NCBI GenBank assembly: GCA_000824805.1
Contig: CCNA01000023.1
Span: forward strand, 116,049-180,048
Direction: 5' to 3'
DNA: 64,000 nt
Source: Mesorhizobium sp. SOD10
GTDB lineage: Bacteria > Pseudomonadota > Alphaproteobacteria > Rhizobiales > Rhizobiaceae
Part shown: positions 1 to 8,678 of the stretch, piece after piece
Layout of the letters: each line of letters begins with the position of its first letter
Numbering within the stretch: position 1 is the first letter of the stretch
The notes under the pieces: generated by a model
What the model saw: the letters and a program-made list of their open reading frames with translations, nothing else
Databases searched by the model: none
What the model was told of the DNA's origin: nothing
Made by a program: the position numbers and the translations under genes

Positions 1-48
1 AGAGATCAACGATCGACCGTCCGGCAACGCCAGGAAACAGCAGAAAAA

Positions 49-125
49 TGGCGCGCCCGAAGAGATTCGAACTCCTGACCCCCAGATTCGTAGTCTGGTG
101 CTCTATCCAGCTGAGCTACGGGCGC
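49..125 (-). tRNA. tRNA-Arg(ACG)
   Basis: The minus strand folds into a complete cloverleaf of 77 nt. The acceptor stem GCGCCCG (125-119) pairs with CGGGCGC (59-53), followed by discriminator G and an encoded CCA (51-49). The anticodon arm reads CCAGA-CTACGAA-TCTGG, giving anticodon ACG, normally read as ICG after deamination and decoding CGU/CGC/CGA. The T-arm has the usual GTTCGAATC loop. It decodes arginine in translation. No integrated element is visible on the sequenced side. Confidence 0.96.
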
Positions 126-313
126 GCAATAGGCCGTGTTTGACACAAGCCCCGCGATCCGGTCGAGACGGCCGGCCGCGATGTGGAGTGTTCCCTAACG
201 GCTGAATTTGCGAAAAGCAAGCCGATCCGGCAAAAGTTTTGTCGCAGGTGTTTTTGCCGATGCCGATCGAGGCGCGGCGCTGCCGGCAGGCGGCTCGGCC
301 AGAGGCCGTGACC

Positions 314-1801
314 TCAAGCGGGGCGGCGCAGGCCGTTGCGCGCCTGGTCGAGCCGCACCGGCTGATCGGGGATGGTGACGGCGAAGACGGTGCGGCCGCC
401 GATCGATTCGACGAGCTCGACCGTGCCGCCATGGGCGCGGATCAATTCATGCGCGATCGCCAGGCCGAGCCCGGTGCCGCCGCTGCGCGCCGAGCCGCGG
501 AAGGCGGCGAACAGATTCTCGCGCGCCTTGGGCGGCAGGCCGGGGCCGGTGTCGGTCACGGTGATGCGGCTGACGCTGCCGTGGCGCTCGGCCGCGACCG
601 CCAGCCGGCGCACCACCGCGCTTTCGGTGTCGGCGGCCATCGCCTGTACGGCGTTGCGGCACAGATTGGTGAGTACCCGGAAGAGATGGTCGGAATCGGC
701 GTCGACCTCGAAAGCGAGATCGACGGCGTTGATGAACTCGATGCCTTCCTCGATGTCGAGCAGGCCGTGCACGTCATCGACAAGCTGGCGGAGCCTCAAC
801 CTGCGGCGCGACGGCGCTGGCTCCTGCGTGCGGCCGTAGGCGAGCACGCCCTCGGAATAGGCAACGGCGCGGTCGAGCGCGCGCAGAAGCTTCGGCGCGA
901 AGGACTGCACGGTCGGGTCCTTCACCTGGCGCAGGCGGTCGGACATCAGCTGCGCGGAAGCGAGGATGTTGCGCATGTCGTGGTTGATCTTGGAGACGGC
1001 CAGGCCGAGGTCGGCGAGATGCTTCTGTTCCGACAGCATCTTCTGCAGCCGACCCTGCATCTGCGACAGCTCGCGCTCGGCAACCCCGATCTCGTCGGCG
1101 CGGTCCGTCGGAGAGATGACGCGGCCTGGATCGTCCGGCGCCTCGGAGAAGGCCAGGATCGAGCGCGTCATGGTGCGGATCGGCCCGATCATGATCAGGT
1201 CGATCGCCGCATAGACCAGCATGGCGGTGAAGAGCGAGATCAGCAGCGAGACGACGGCGACATTGCGCGAATATCTCAGCATGGCGTCGCGCAAGCGGTA
1301 ATCCGGCATGATCAGCTCGAATTCCTTGTCGCTTTCGCCGACCGGGCCGAAGACGCGCAGCATGCGCTTGCCGCCGAAGAAGAGCGTGTCGAGCGCGCCG
1401 GTCATGCCGTTGACCAGGCCTACATCGGCGATATCGATATGCTCGTCGACCTGGGGCGGCATGTCGGAAACGACGAGCAGCCGGGAGACCCCGCCGTCGC
1501 GCACGGCGATCGCCTTGGCGCCGATCGCCATCAGCACGTCGTTCTGGGCGTTGTGCGACAGCGCGTTGGGCTCGCCCTGCAAGAGCACAATCGATACGGC
1601 TGCGGCGGTGCTCAAGCGCTCCTTCAGCCAGTTGACCCGATAGCTGGCGATCCAGGGCAGGAAGATCAGGACTTCGGCCAAGAGCACGAAGGCGATGGTG
1701 AGGAAGAGAAGCTTGGTCGAGAGGCCGCGCGACAGCGGCACCCGGCGCGGCGAATTCGCCGGCCTTGTCTTTTCCTCGGTGGACAGAGCTTCACTCGTCA
1801 T
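314..1801 (-). CDS. Membrane sensor histidine kinase (HAMP-HisKA-HATPase)
   Basis: A 495-residue two-component sensor kinase that should autophosphorylate on histidine and pass phosphate to an unidentified response regulator. Membrane segments lie at about residues 31-50 and 181-205 and bracket a periplasmic sensor region of about 130 residues. A HAMP-like stretch follows (about 206-260). The H-box KINHDMRN puts the phosphoacceptor at His274. The ATPase domain has an N-box (NLCRNAVQAM, about 379-388), a G1 box (DTGPGLPP, about 417-424) and a G2 box (GGTGLGLAI). No response regulator gene is adjacent, so it is an orphan here and its signal is unknown. Confidence 0.9.
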   Translation of the reverse strand: MTSEALSTEEKTRPANSPRRVPLSRGLSTKLLFLTIAFVLLAEVLIFLPWIASYRVNWLKERLSTAAAVSIVLLQGEPNALSHNAQNDVLMAIGAKAIAVRDGGVSRLLVVSDMPPQVDEHIDIADVGLVNGMTGALDTLFFGGKRMLRVFGPVGESDKEFELIMPDYRLRDAMLRYSRNVAVVSLLISLFTAMLVYAAIDLIMIGPIRTMTRSILAFSEAPDDPGRVISPTDRADEIGVAERELSQMQGRLQKMLSEQKHLADLGLAVSKINHDMRNILASAQLMSDRLRQVKDPTVQSFAPKLLRALDRAVAYSEGVLAYGRTQEPAPSRRRLRLRQLVDDVHGLLDIEEGIEFINAVDLAFEVDADSDHLFRVLTNLCRNAVQAMAADTESAVVRRLAVAAERHGSVSRITVTDTGPGLPPKARENLFAAFRGSARSGGTGLGLAIAHELIRAHGGTVELVESIGGRTVFAVTIPDQPVRLDQARNGLRRPA

Positions 1802-1906
1802 GACGCGGTCTTCACGAAGCCTTGATCGGGCGAGATTATGCGATTTGCGGCTTTTTTGCCAATTTCAACCTTGGTCCCGCGAAAAATGCCTCACGGCCGC
1901 GCCGGA

Positions 1907-1935
1907 TTGACTTCCAAAAACCTTCTTTCTATAAG
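1907..1935 (+). promoter_or_regulatory. Sigma-70 promoter of rpmH-rnpA-yidC
   Basis: TTGACT (1907-1912) and TATAAG (1930-1935) are separated by exactly 17 bp, a near-consensus housekeeping promoter. It lies about 120 bp upstream of rpmH, in the 255-bp gap between the divergent histidine kinase and rpmH. The predicted start near 1942 leaves a 5' UTR of about 115 nt. I see no other gene in this gap. Confidence 0.7.
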
Positions 1936-2056
1936 CCCGCTCACGCTCGGGCCATCCGTCCCGGCGCGGTTTCGATCGCGCCTAAGCCGGCCCGGCAAAG
2001 CTCCTGTTACAGAGTGACAGAATCAAGAAGGGCCGCACCCCGCGGTATTAAAACAA

Positions 2057-2191
2057 ATGAAGCGTACATACCAACCGTCCAAGCTCGTCCGTAAGCGCCG
2101 GCATGGCTTCCGTGCCCGCATGGCCACCAAGGGTGGCCGTGGCGTCGTTGCTGCCCGCCGCAACCGCGGCCGCAAGCGGCTCAGCGCCTGA
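2057..2191 (+). CDS. rpmH: Ribosomal protein bL34
   Basis: A 44-residue, very basic protein starting MKRTYQPSKLVRKRRHGF and ending NRGRKRLSA, the invariant bL34 pattern and length. It is a component of the 50S subunit. ATG at 2057 is the only start compatible with the conserved N-terminus. It is the first gene of the conserved rpmH-rnpA-yidC cluster, and rnpA starts about 16 nt downstream. Confidence 0.98.
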   Translation: MKRTYQPSKLVRKRRHGFRARMATKGGRGVVAARRNRGRKRLSA

Positions 2192-2207
2192 ACGAAAGAC
2201 GAGATCG

Positions 2208-2561
2208 TTGCCCGCAACCGGCAAGCCAAAGGGACAGGTTCCCGGGCGGCTTCTGAAACGCGCGGATTTCCTGGCTGTGCGCGGTGGCGAAAAACGCCGC
2301 GGGCGGCTTTTTCTCGTTGAAGTTCTCGACCGCGGCGATGATCTTGCGCCGCGCGTCGGGTACACCGTCACCAAGAAGGTCGGCAACGCCGTGGTGCGCA
2401 ACCGCGTCCGGCGACGGCTGAGGGAAGCCGTGCGAGTGCATGCCGCCGATGACATGGCGCCCGGCAATGACTATGTGATCGTCGGGCGCGAAGACGTGCT
2501 TGCCATTCCGTTCGGCCAGTTGAAGGCCGAGCTTTCCCGCCGGCTGCGCGGAACACGATAG
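2208..2561 (+). CDS. rnpA: Ribonuclease P protein component
   Basis: The protein subunit of RNase P, which binds the RNA subunit and helps mature the 5' ends of tRNAs. The core KRADFLAVRGGEKRRG, then VGYTVTKKVGNAVVRNRVRRRLRE, is the family's RNR signature. I chose TTG at 2208, giving 117 residues, the usual size. An in-frame ATG at 2103 would overlap rpmH by almost 90 nt and add an unconserved stretch. The frame stays open upstream, so the exact start is not certain. It sits between rpmH and yidC in the same transcript. Confidence 0.93.
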   Translation: MPATGKPKGQVPGRLLKRADFLAVRGGEKRRGRLFLVEVLDRGDDLAPRVGYTVTKKVGNAVVRNRVRRRLREAVRVHAADDMAPGNDYVIVGREDVLAIPFGQLKAELSRRLRGTR

Positions 2562-2575
2562 GCCAAGGGCTTTCG

Positions 2576-4390
2576 ATGGAAAACAACCGCAATTTCTTCA
2601 TCACCATCGCGCTGTCGGTGCTGATCCTGACGCTCTGGCAGGTGTTCTACATGAACCCGAGGATGGAGCAGCAGCGCGAGCAGGCCCGCATCGAGCAGCA
2701 GCGCGTCGAGGCGCAGAAGAAGGAAGCACAGGGAACCAATCCGGGCGCGGCGACGACGGCTCAGGCGCCGGGCGCCATTCCCAGCGCGCCCGGCGGCGAC
2801 ACCGCGACGGCGGCGAGCCGCGACCAGGCGATCGCCGCGACCAAGCGCGTCAAGATCGACACGCCGAGCCTCGAGGGTTCGATCAACCTGACCGGCGCGC
2901 GCCTCGACGACCTGAAGCTCAAGCACTACACCGAGACCGTCGATAAGAACTCGCCCGAGATCGAGCTGCTCAACCCGCAGGCGCTGCCCACCGGCTATTT
3001 CGCCGAGATCGGTTTCGTCGGCACAGACAAGACCGGTGCCGTGCCAAGCTCGGACACGGTGTGGAGCGTCGAGGGCAATCCGACGTTGACGCCGTCGACG
3101 CCGGTGACGCTGACCTACACCAACGACAAGGGTCTCACTTTCAAGCGCACCATCTCGGTCGACAACGACTACATGTTCACCGTTTCCGACACGGTGCAGA
3201 ATTCAGGCAGCGGCGCCGTCAGCCTATTCAACTACGGCCGGGTCACGCGCTACGACAAGCCGGCAGTCGCCAGCACCTATGTGCTGCATGAAGGCCTGAT
3301 CGGCTTCACCGGCACCGAAGGGCTGTCGGAGTACAAATATGCGGCCATCGAGAAGGACAAGGAAGTCAAGCCCGGCAAGTCGACCGACGGCTGGCTCGGC
3401 ATCACCGACAAATACTGGGCCGTGACTCTGGTGCCGACCGAGAAGCAGCCCTTCCAGCCGCGCTATGCCTATTTCGAGGACGGGCGCCACCGCTACCAGT
3501 CCGACTTCTTGACCGATCCGATCAACATCGAGGCCGGCCAGTCGGCGACCGTCGAGACCGAGGTCTTCGCCGGCGCCAAGGAAGTCGCCAAGATCAACGC
3601 TTATGCGCAGGACCGTCACATCAAGCGGTTCGATCTTTTGATCGACTGGGGCTGGTTCTATTTCATCACCAAGCCGATGTTCTGGCTCATCGACACGCTC
3701 TACAAATTCTTCGGCAATTTCGGGCTGGCGATCCTCGCCACCACCGTCATCGTCAAAGCCATCTTCTTCCCGCTCGCCAACAAGTCCTACGCCTCGATGG
3801 CGAACATGAAGAAGGTGCAGCCGAAGATGCTGGAGATCCGCGAGAAATACGCGGACGACAAGATGAAGCAGCAGCAGGCGATGATGGAGCTCTACAAGAC
3901 CGAGAAGATCAATCCGCTCGCCGGCTGCTGGCCGGTGGCGCTGCAGATCCCGGTCTTCTTCTCGCTCTACAAGGTGCTCTACATCACCATCGAGATGCGG
4001 CATGCGCCGTTCTTCGGCTGGATCCACGACCTCGCGGCGCCGGATCCGACGTCGATCTTCAACCTGTTCGGCCTGCTGCCCTTCGCGGTGCCCGCCTTCC
4101 TGCCGCATATGGGCGCCTGGGCGGTGGTGATGGGCATCACAATGTTCCTGCAGATGCGCATGAACCCGGCGCCGCCGGACCCGACGCAGGCGGCGATCTT
4201 CACCTGGATGCCGGTGATCTTCACCTTCATGATGGGCTCGTTCCCGGCCGGCCTCGTTATCTACTGGGCCTGGAACAACCTGCTGTCGATCCTGCAGCAG
4301 GGCGTGATCATGAAGCGCCAGGGCGCCAAGATCGAGTTGTGGGACAATCTGGCATCGATGTTCCGCAAGAAGCCATCGCCGGCGGAATAG
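2576..4390 (+). CDS. yidC: Membrane protein insertase YidC
   Basis: A 604-residue YidC of the Gram-negative type, which inserts and folds inner-membrane proteins with or without Sec. An N-terminal anchor (about residues 7-26) is followed by a Gln/Glu-rich linker and the large periplasmic beta domain (about 100-350). The conserved C-terminal membrane core starts near WFYFITKPMFWLID and includes LANKSYASMANMKKVQPKM and NPLAGCWPVALQIPVFFSLY. It lies 14 nt after rnpA and ends at a strong terminator, so it closes the rpmH operon. Confidence 0.97.
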   Translation: MENNRNFFITIALSVLILTLWQVFYMNPRMEQQREQARIEQQRVEAQKKEAQGTNPGAATTAQAPGAIPSAPGGDTATAASRDQAIAATKRVKIDTPSLEGSINLTGARLDDLKLKHYTETVDKNSPEIELLNPQALPTGYFAEIGFVGTDKTGAVPSSDTVWSVEGNPTLTPSTPVTLTYTNDKGLTFKRTISVDNDYMFTVSDTVQNSGSGAVSLFNYGRVTRYDKPAVASTYVLHEGLIGFTGTEGLSEYKYAAIEKDKEVKPGKSTDGWLGITDKYWAVTLVPTEKQPFQPRYAYFEDGRHRYQSDFLTDPINIEAGQSATVETEVFAGAKEVAKINAYAQDRHIKRFDLLIDWGWFYFITKPMFWLIDTLYKFFGNFGLAILATTVIVKAIFFPLANKSYASMANMKKVQPKMLEIREKYADDKMKQQQAMMELYKTEKINPLAGCWPVALQIPVFFSLYKVLYITIEMRHAPFFGWIHDLAAPDPTSIFNLFGLLPFAVPAFLPHMGAWAVVMGITMFLQMRMNPAPPDPTQAAIFTWMPVIFTFMMGSFPAGLVIYWAWNNLLSILQQGVIMKRQGAKIELWDNLASMFRKKPSPAE

Positions 4391-4414
4391 AAGGCTTCCT
4401 CGACTTCCAATCAG

Positions 4415-4438
4415 AACCCCGGCCTGGCCGGGGTTTTT
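4415..4438 (+). terminator. Rho-independent terminator after yidC
   Basis: CCCCGGCC (4417-4424) and GGCCGGGG (4426-4433) form a perfect 8-bp stem, immediately followed by five T residues. It lies 25 nt after the yidC stop. In practice the tight loop would open by one or two base pairs. Confidence 0.85.
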
Positions 4439-4458
4439 GTTGGAGATGCCAACGGGAC

Positions 4459-4686
4459 AGCGCCAACATTCGCGATTGGCCATCCCGGTCGTCGTTCCAG
4501 GGCGGAGCAAGGAGCGAAGCGAAGCGCGCAGGCTCTGGAATCCATACCGCTACGCTAAGGCGTTGCTGCGTTTCGGAATTCCGGCATCGTTGCGCCCCAC
4601 GGCAAAGCTCACGGGGTGGATAATCGGGTCAAGCCCGGCCAAGCCCGAGCATGACGACGTCGCCGGAGTTTCGGCCAATCTCCAAC
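4459..4686. repeat. Nested palindromic dispersed repeat, copy A (degenerate)
   Basis: First of four related elements (others at 32612-32880, 53104-53330 and 60169-60430). Shared blocks are GTCGTTCCAGGGCGGAGCA and AGGAGCGAAGCGAAGCGCGC near the left, CTGGAATCCAT in the middle, and a right end whose reverse complement reads GACGTTGGAGATTGGC. This copy is diverged in its right half, where the expected mirror of the left arm is mostly lost. With the yidC terminator it fills the 371-bp gap between convergent yidC and the first emrB; no gene is seen there. Confidence 0.75.
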
Positions 4687-4761
4687 GTCGGCGACAGAAG
4701 CGTCAGCGCCCGCGTGTCGACGATCGAGCCGGGATCGATGGCCGGAGCCGGGCGGGACCCC

Positions 4762-6306
4762 TCATTCCATGACCGCGCTGTGATCGATCTGGGCCGGCGT
4801 TCCGGGCTTGCGCAGCAGAAGCACCAGCGGGATGGCGGCCAGGGACAGGATCATCATCAGCTTGAAATCGTCGATATAGCTGATGATCGTCGCCTGCAGG
4901 GTGACGAGGCCGTCGAGCGCGGCGCGGCCGGCGGCGGTGTAAGGGCTCAGCGCCTGCGAGATCGCCGGATCGCTGAGCGCCGGATTATAGGGCGTCACAT
5001 AGTCGGCGATGTTGGCGTGGTTGATCTGCTGGTTCTGCGTCAAAAGCGCGGTGACCACCGAGATGCCGACGCTGGAGCCGATGTTGCGCGACAGATTGTA
5101 GAGACCCGTGCCTTCGGCACGCCGCTCCGGCGCCAGCGTCGCAAAGGTGATGGTGGTGAGCGGCACGAACAGGAAGCCCAAGCCGGCGCCCTGGATGAAG
5201 CCGGTGCTAATGATCGTCCATTGCGAGACGTCCGGCGTCCAGCCGGTCATGTCGTACATCGCCCAGGCGGTGATGGCGAGACCGATGAACAGCAGCCAGC
5301 GCGTGTCGACCTTGCCGACCAGGCGGCCAACCAGGAACATGCAGGCCATGGTGCCGAGGCCGCGCGGCCCCATGACGATGCCGGCCGTCACCACCGGATA
5401 GCCCATCAGCGTTTGCAGATAGGGGGTCATCAGCGCCAGCGAGGCGAGATAGGTGATGCCGATGATGAAGATGAAGATCATGCCGACGGAGAAGTTGCGG
5501 TCGAGAAACAGCCGCGGGTTCACGAAAGTGTCGCGCGCGGTGAAGGTGTGGACGATGAAAATGTAGAAGGCCGACGCGCAGACCAGCGCCTCGACAATGA
5601 TCTCGGCCGAGGAGAACCAGTTGAGCTGCTCGCCGCGGTCGAGGAACATCTGCAGCGAGGCGATGGCGACGCTGAGCATGCCGAAGCCCAGCCAGTCGAG
5701 CCTGGCCTTGAGGTCGAGCTTGGTTTCCTGGACGAACATCGAGACGCCGATAAAGGCCAACGCGCCGATCGGCACGTTGATGTAGAAGACCCAGCGCCAG
5801 GAGACGTTCTCGGTCAGCCAGCCGCCGATGACCGGGCCGAGCACAGGGCCGACCATGACCGAGACGCCGAACAGCGCCATGGCCGAGCCGCGCTCCTCGA
5901 CGCTGTAGATGTCGAGCAGGATCGATTGCGACAGCGGCACGAGCGCTGCGCCGAACAGGCCCTGCAGCAGGCGGAAGCCGACGATCTGCGGCAGCGACTG
6001 CGCGAAGCCGCACAGCACCGAAGCGACCACGAAGCCGGTGATCGCCACCAAAAGGATGCGCTTGCGGCCGAAGCGGTTGGCGAGATAGCCCGACGGCGGC
6101 GTCATCACCGCAGCGGCGACGATATAGGAGGTGAGCACCCAGTTGATCTGGTCGGCGCTCGCCGAGACGCTGCCCTGGATATAGGGCAGCGCCACATTGG
6201 CGATGGTGGTGTCCAGCGCCTGCATGATGACCGCCAGGATCACGCAAGCGGTGATGGCGCCGCGATTGGCGACCGCGGGCGCGCCTGTCGCGGAAGCCGT
6301 CGTCAT
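4762..6306 (-). CDS. EmrB-type MFS multidrug efflux permease (DHA2 family)
   Basis: A 514-residue, 14-helix major facilitator of the DHA2/EmrB family, expected to expel hydrophobic toxic compounds by proton antiport together with an EmrA adaptor. It shows the N-terminal LDTTIANVALPYIQG signature, the loop NRFGRKR and the family motif GPVLGPVIGGWLTE in helix 5. ATG at 6304-6306 overlaps the stop of the upstream adaptor by four bases (ATGA); a longer in-frame reading to 6606 would run through the adaptor and is rejected. Third gene of a marR-emrA-emrB operon. The substrate cannot be told from the sequence. Confidence 0.93.
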   Translation of the reverse strand: MTTASATGAPAVANRGAITACVILAVIMQALDTTIANVALPYIQGSVSASADQINWVLTSYIVAAAVMTPPSGYLANRFGRKRILLVAITGFVVASVLCGFAQSLPQIVGFRLLQGLFGAALVPLSQSILLDIYSVEERGSAMALFGVSVMVGPVLGPVIGGWLTENVSWRWVFYINVPIGALAFIGVSMFVQETKLDLKARLDWLGFGMLSVAIASLQMFLDRGEQLNWFSSAEIIVEALVCASAFYIFIVHTFTARDTFVNPRLFLDRNFSVGMIFIFIIGITYLASLALMTPYLQTLMGYPVVTAGIVMGPRGLGTMACMFLVGRLVGKVDTRWLLFIGLAITAWAMYDMTGWTPDVSQWTIISTGFIQGAGLGFLFVPLTTITFATLAPERRAEGTGLYNLSRNIGSSVGISVVTALLTQNQQINHANIADYVTPYNPALSDPAISQALSPYTAAGRAALDGLVTLQATIISYIDDFKLMMILSLAAIPLVLLLRKPGTPAQIDHSAVME

Positions 6307-7598
6307 GACTTGTGTCCGAAACGATTGAGGAGATCGGTGACGAAATCCGGCAGGCCGCGGGCATGGCCGGTGTCGATGCTGACGACCGCGCTCATGCCGC
6401 CGCGCAGCGGCGGCTTGCCGTCCGGATCGTCGATCGTCACGCGCATCGGGATGCGCTGCACGACCTTGACCCAGTTGCCGCTGGTGTTCTGCGCCGGCAG
6501 CAGCGAGAAGCTGGACGAGGAAGCCGGGCTGATCGAGCCGACGGTGCCGTGCCAGACCTCGCCCGGATAGGCGTCGATGCTGATCGTCGCCTTCTGGCCG
6601 GGGCAAACATAGGTGAGCTCGGTTTCCCTGGGTTCGGCGGCGATCCAGATATCGGTCGACGACACCAGGCTGAAGGCCGGCTGCGAAGCCGGCAGGTATT
6701 TGCCGACCTGAAGTGAGTCGACATTGGTGACGATGCCGTCGAACGGCGCCTTGACGACGGAATCGTTGAGGTTGCGCTGGGCGTCGTCCACCGCCGACCG
6801 GGCCTGCAAATAGAAGGGGTTCTGCTCGACCGGCTGGCTGGCGTCGCCGCCGAGCTGGGCGAGCATCGCCTGCGCCTGCGCCTTCGCGACGGTCACCTTC
6901 TGGCGGGCCGCTATGAGATCATGCTGGGCGCTGTCGAATGTCGCCTTGGAGGCGGTCGAGGTCTTGAGCAGGTCCTGCTGACGCTGGAAGGCCGACTCGT
7001 AGTAGGAAATGTCGGCCTCGGCCTGTTCGATCACCGCCAGCGACTGCTGATAGCTAGCCTGCAGCGTCAGCACCTGGTTGCGCACCGTGCCGAGCTGCGC
7101 CTTGGCGCCGGCGAGCGCGGTTTCGAAGGAGGCAGGCCGCAGGCGGAAGAGCACGTCGCCCTTCTTCACCGGCTGGTTGTCGTGCACTTCGATCTCCTCG
7201 ACGGTGCCGGAGACGTCGGTGGAAACGCCGAGCGACTGCGCCTGGATATAGGCGTTGTCGGTGGTCATGATCTGGCCGCCGACGACATAGTAGTAACCGC
7301 CGGCCACCAATGCCAGGGGCAGCAGCGCGAACAGGATCGGCCGCGTCAGGCTGCGGCGCGGCTTGGCGGGAGCGGGCGGAGCCACGGTGACGGCAGCCGG
7401 CTTCGGTTGGGTCGAGGGCGCCTCCAGCGTTGCCGGCTCCGGCGCCACGGGCGCTTCCAGATCGTCGTCTTCGACGACAGGCGGATTATTGCCGCGCCTT
7501 TGCTCGCGCTGGCTGTCCAGGCGAATGACCTGGTCGCTTACTCTTTCACCGACATCTTCCGCGTCGGCGGGCTTTCTGGATGAGATTCCTTCAGACAT
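6303..7598 (-). CDS. EmrA/HlyD-type membrane fusion protein
   Basis: A 431-residue periplasmic adaptor linking the EmrB permease to an outer-membrane channel. A Pro/Ala-rich cytoplasmic N-terminus (about 1-80) precedes one membrane anchor (about 88-106). The split biotinyl-lipoyl domain (VSGTVEEIEVHDNQPVKKGD and, later, VVKAPFDGIVTNV) flanks an alpha-hairpin (about 155-270), and a beta-barrel region follows. Its start overlaps the marR stop by 8 nt and its stop overlaps emrB by 4 nt, so the three genes are probably co-translated. Confidence 0.93.
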   Translation of the reverse strand: MSEGISSRKPADAEDVGERVSDQVIRLDSQREQRRGNNPPVVEDDDLEAPVAPEPATLEAPSTQPKPAAVTVAPPAPAKPRRSLTRPILFALLPLALVAGGYYYVVGGQIMTTDNAYIQAQSLGVSTDVSGTVEEIEVHDNQPVKKGDVLFRLRPASFETALAGAKAQLGTVRNQVLTLQASYQQSLAVIEQAEADISYYESAFQRQQDLLKTSTASKATFDSAQHDLIAARQKVTVAKAQAQAMLAQLGGDASQPVEQNPFYLQARSAVDDAQRNLNDSVVKAPFDGIVTNVDSLQVGKYLPASQPAFSLVSSTDIWIAAEPRETELTYVCPGQKATISIDAYPGEVWHGTVGSISPASSSSFSLLPAQNTSGNWVKVVQRIPMRVTIDDPDGKPPLRGGMSAVVSIDTGHARGLPDFVTDLLNRFGHKS

Positions 7599-8055
7599 GG
7601 ACTTTCTCCCGGTCGACGGCCGGCTGGGCGCAGGCCTCGAGCAGATTGGATTTGATCAGGCAAAGGGTTTGCAGCAGCTGCTGCTGCGCGCCCGCGGACA
7701 GGCCGGCAAAGGCCTCGTCACGCGTCTTCCGGCCGTTGCTGCGCATCACTTCGATCAGCGGATGCGCCTTCGGGGTCAGATAGATAAGCCACGCCCGGCG
7801 GTCGGACGGATCGGGCCGGCGCTCGATGAAACCGCCCGCCTCCATCTTGTCGAGCAACCTTGCGAGCGTGATCGGCACGATCTCGATGAGGTCAGCCAGC
7901 TTGTTCTGGTGGATGCCCTCATGCATCGAAAGATAAGCCAGCACCTGCCATTGCGCCCGGGTCAGGCCAAAGGCGCGCGACCGCTGCTCGAAACGCTTCC
8001 TGAGCAGGCGCGCGACATCGTGCAGCATGAAGCTGATATTGGGCGAGGTGGACAT
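7591..8055 (-). CDS. MarR-family regulator of the adjacent EmrAB pump
   Basis: A 154-residue winged-helix regulator. The recognition region QNKLADLIEIVPITLARLLDKME and the wing RRPDPSDRRAWLIYLT are typical of MarR proteins, with dimerisation helices at both ends. It is the first gene of the operon with EmrA- and EmrB-like genes. By analogy with E. coli mprA(emrR)-emrAB it probably represses its own operon until a phenolic or lipophilic ligand binds. The 165-bp gap upstream (8056-8220) holds the divergent promoter region, with GCATG (8092-8096) and CATGC (8108-8112) as possible operator arms. Confidence 0.9.
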   Translation of the reverse strand: MSTSPNISFMLHDVARLLRKRFEQRSRAFGLTRAQWQVLAYLSMHEGIHQNKLADLIEIVPITLARLLDKMEAGGFIERRPDPSDRRAWLIYLTPKAHPLIEVMRSNGRKTRDEAFAGLSAGAQQQLLQTLCLIKSNLLEACAQPAVDREKVHV

Positions 8056-8220
8056 GGGAGGACTTCGGAGTCGGCAGACAAACTTTCGTGAGCATGCTTA
8101 TTATCATCATGCACATAATCCTGCTGGACGCGGAGCGCAAGACCGACTAAGGCGCTTGGTGAAAATATCGCATAGGCCAGAACCGGCCCGGCCGGCCTGC
8201 GGTCAGGGCAAGGACCAGAG

Positions 8221-8535
8221 ATGAACCGGCTCAAGATCGCCATGCTGGCGCTGCTCATGGGATACGCTTTTCCAGCCGCCGCGAAGGAGGCGGTAAGTTG
8301 CGGCGGAGCGGCGATGCTCGGCGGCGCGCAGCTCAATTGCAGCCACGTGCAACCCAAGGCCCCGCCGCAATTCTGCACGTTCAGCTGGGCCCTGCACACG
8401 ACGGCGGGCGAGCAGAAAATCGTCGAAGGCAGCTTCTCGCTGCCGTCCGGAGCGTCGAACGTCGAGGTCTATCAGGGCAGCGGCTTCGACAGCGCCCTTT
8501 CCAACCCGATCGTGATCTGCCGCGGCAACCACTGA
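8221..8535 (+). CDS. Small exported protein with four cysteines, function unknown
   Basis: A 104-residue protein I do not recognise. It begins with a clear Sec signal peptide (MNRLKIAMLALLMGYAFPAAA, cleavage after about residue 21). The mature part of about 83 residues has four cysteines (near positions 27, 41, 52 and 100), which could form two disulphides. It has no membrane segment. It is transcribed divergently from the marR-emrAB operon. Start at ATG 8221 gives the complete signal peptide. A periplasmic or secreted location is inferred; no enzymatic motif is visible. Confidence 0.7.
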   Translation: MNRLKIAMLALLMGYAFPAAAKEAVSCGGAAMLGGAQLNCSHVQPKAPPQFCTFSWALHTTAGEQKIVEGSFSLPSGASNVEVYQGSGFDSALSNPIVICRGNH

Positions 8536-8612
8536 ACGGTTGGTGCCGCAGGCGGATCACGTTAGTTTGATCGGAGATCGACCGCGCCGGAACGCGCTGT
8601 CTCTCTGTTTTT

Positions 8613-8657
8613 ACGCAATTCCGGACGGAAAACCGCTCACACTTTTCCTGGAATTGC
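8613..8657. repeat. Short palindromic repeat, 'ACGCAATTCCGGAC' family, copy 1
   Basis: GCAATTCC (8615-8622) and GGAATTGC (8650-8657) form the ends of a hairpin whose inner part (GGAAAA...TTTTCC) can also pair. The leading ACGCAATTCCGGAC recurs exactly at 14822-14835. It lies between the small exported protein and the CatB-like gene. Confidence 0.7.
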
Positions 8658-8678
8658 CCCAGCCATGGAGGGATCGCG

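Noticed and set aside
49..125. tRNA-Arg as the attachment site of a genomic island
   Set aside because: The sequenced flank holds an ordinary kinase gene, with no integrase and no second copy of the tRNA 3' end in the window.
239..1825. Long plus-strand frame of 528 codons opposite the histidine kinase
   Set aside because: It is antisense to a gene with all kinase motifs, and its product is an Arg/Asp/His-rich sequence without any domain. High GC makes such shadows common.
2103..2207. N-terminal extension of rnpA from ATG 2103
   Set aside because: It would overlap most of rpmH and encode a non-conserved Ala/Pro stretch; TTG 2208 gives the family length.
3224..4510. 428-codon frame antisense to yidC
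   Set aside because: The real protein, YidC, is complete on the other strand; the shadow has biased composition and no start context.
4651..6570. 639-codon frame antisense to the first emrB
   Set aside because: Composition is charged and repetitive, as expected for the complement of a membrane protein gene.
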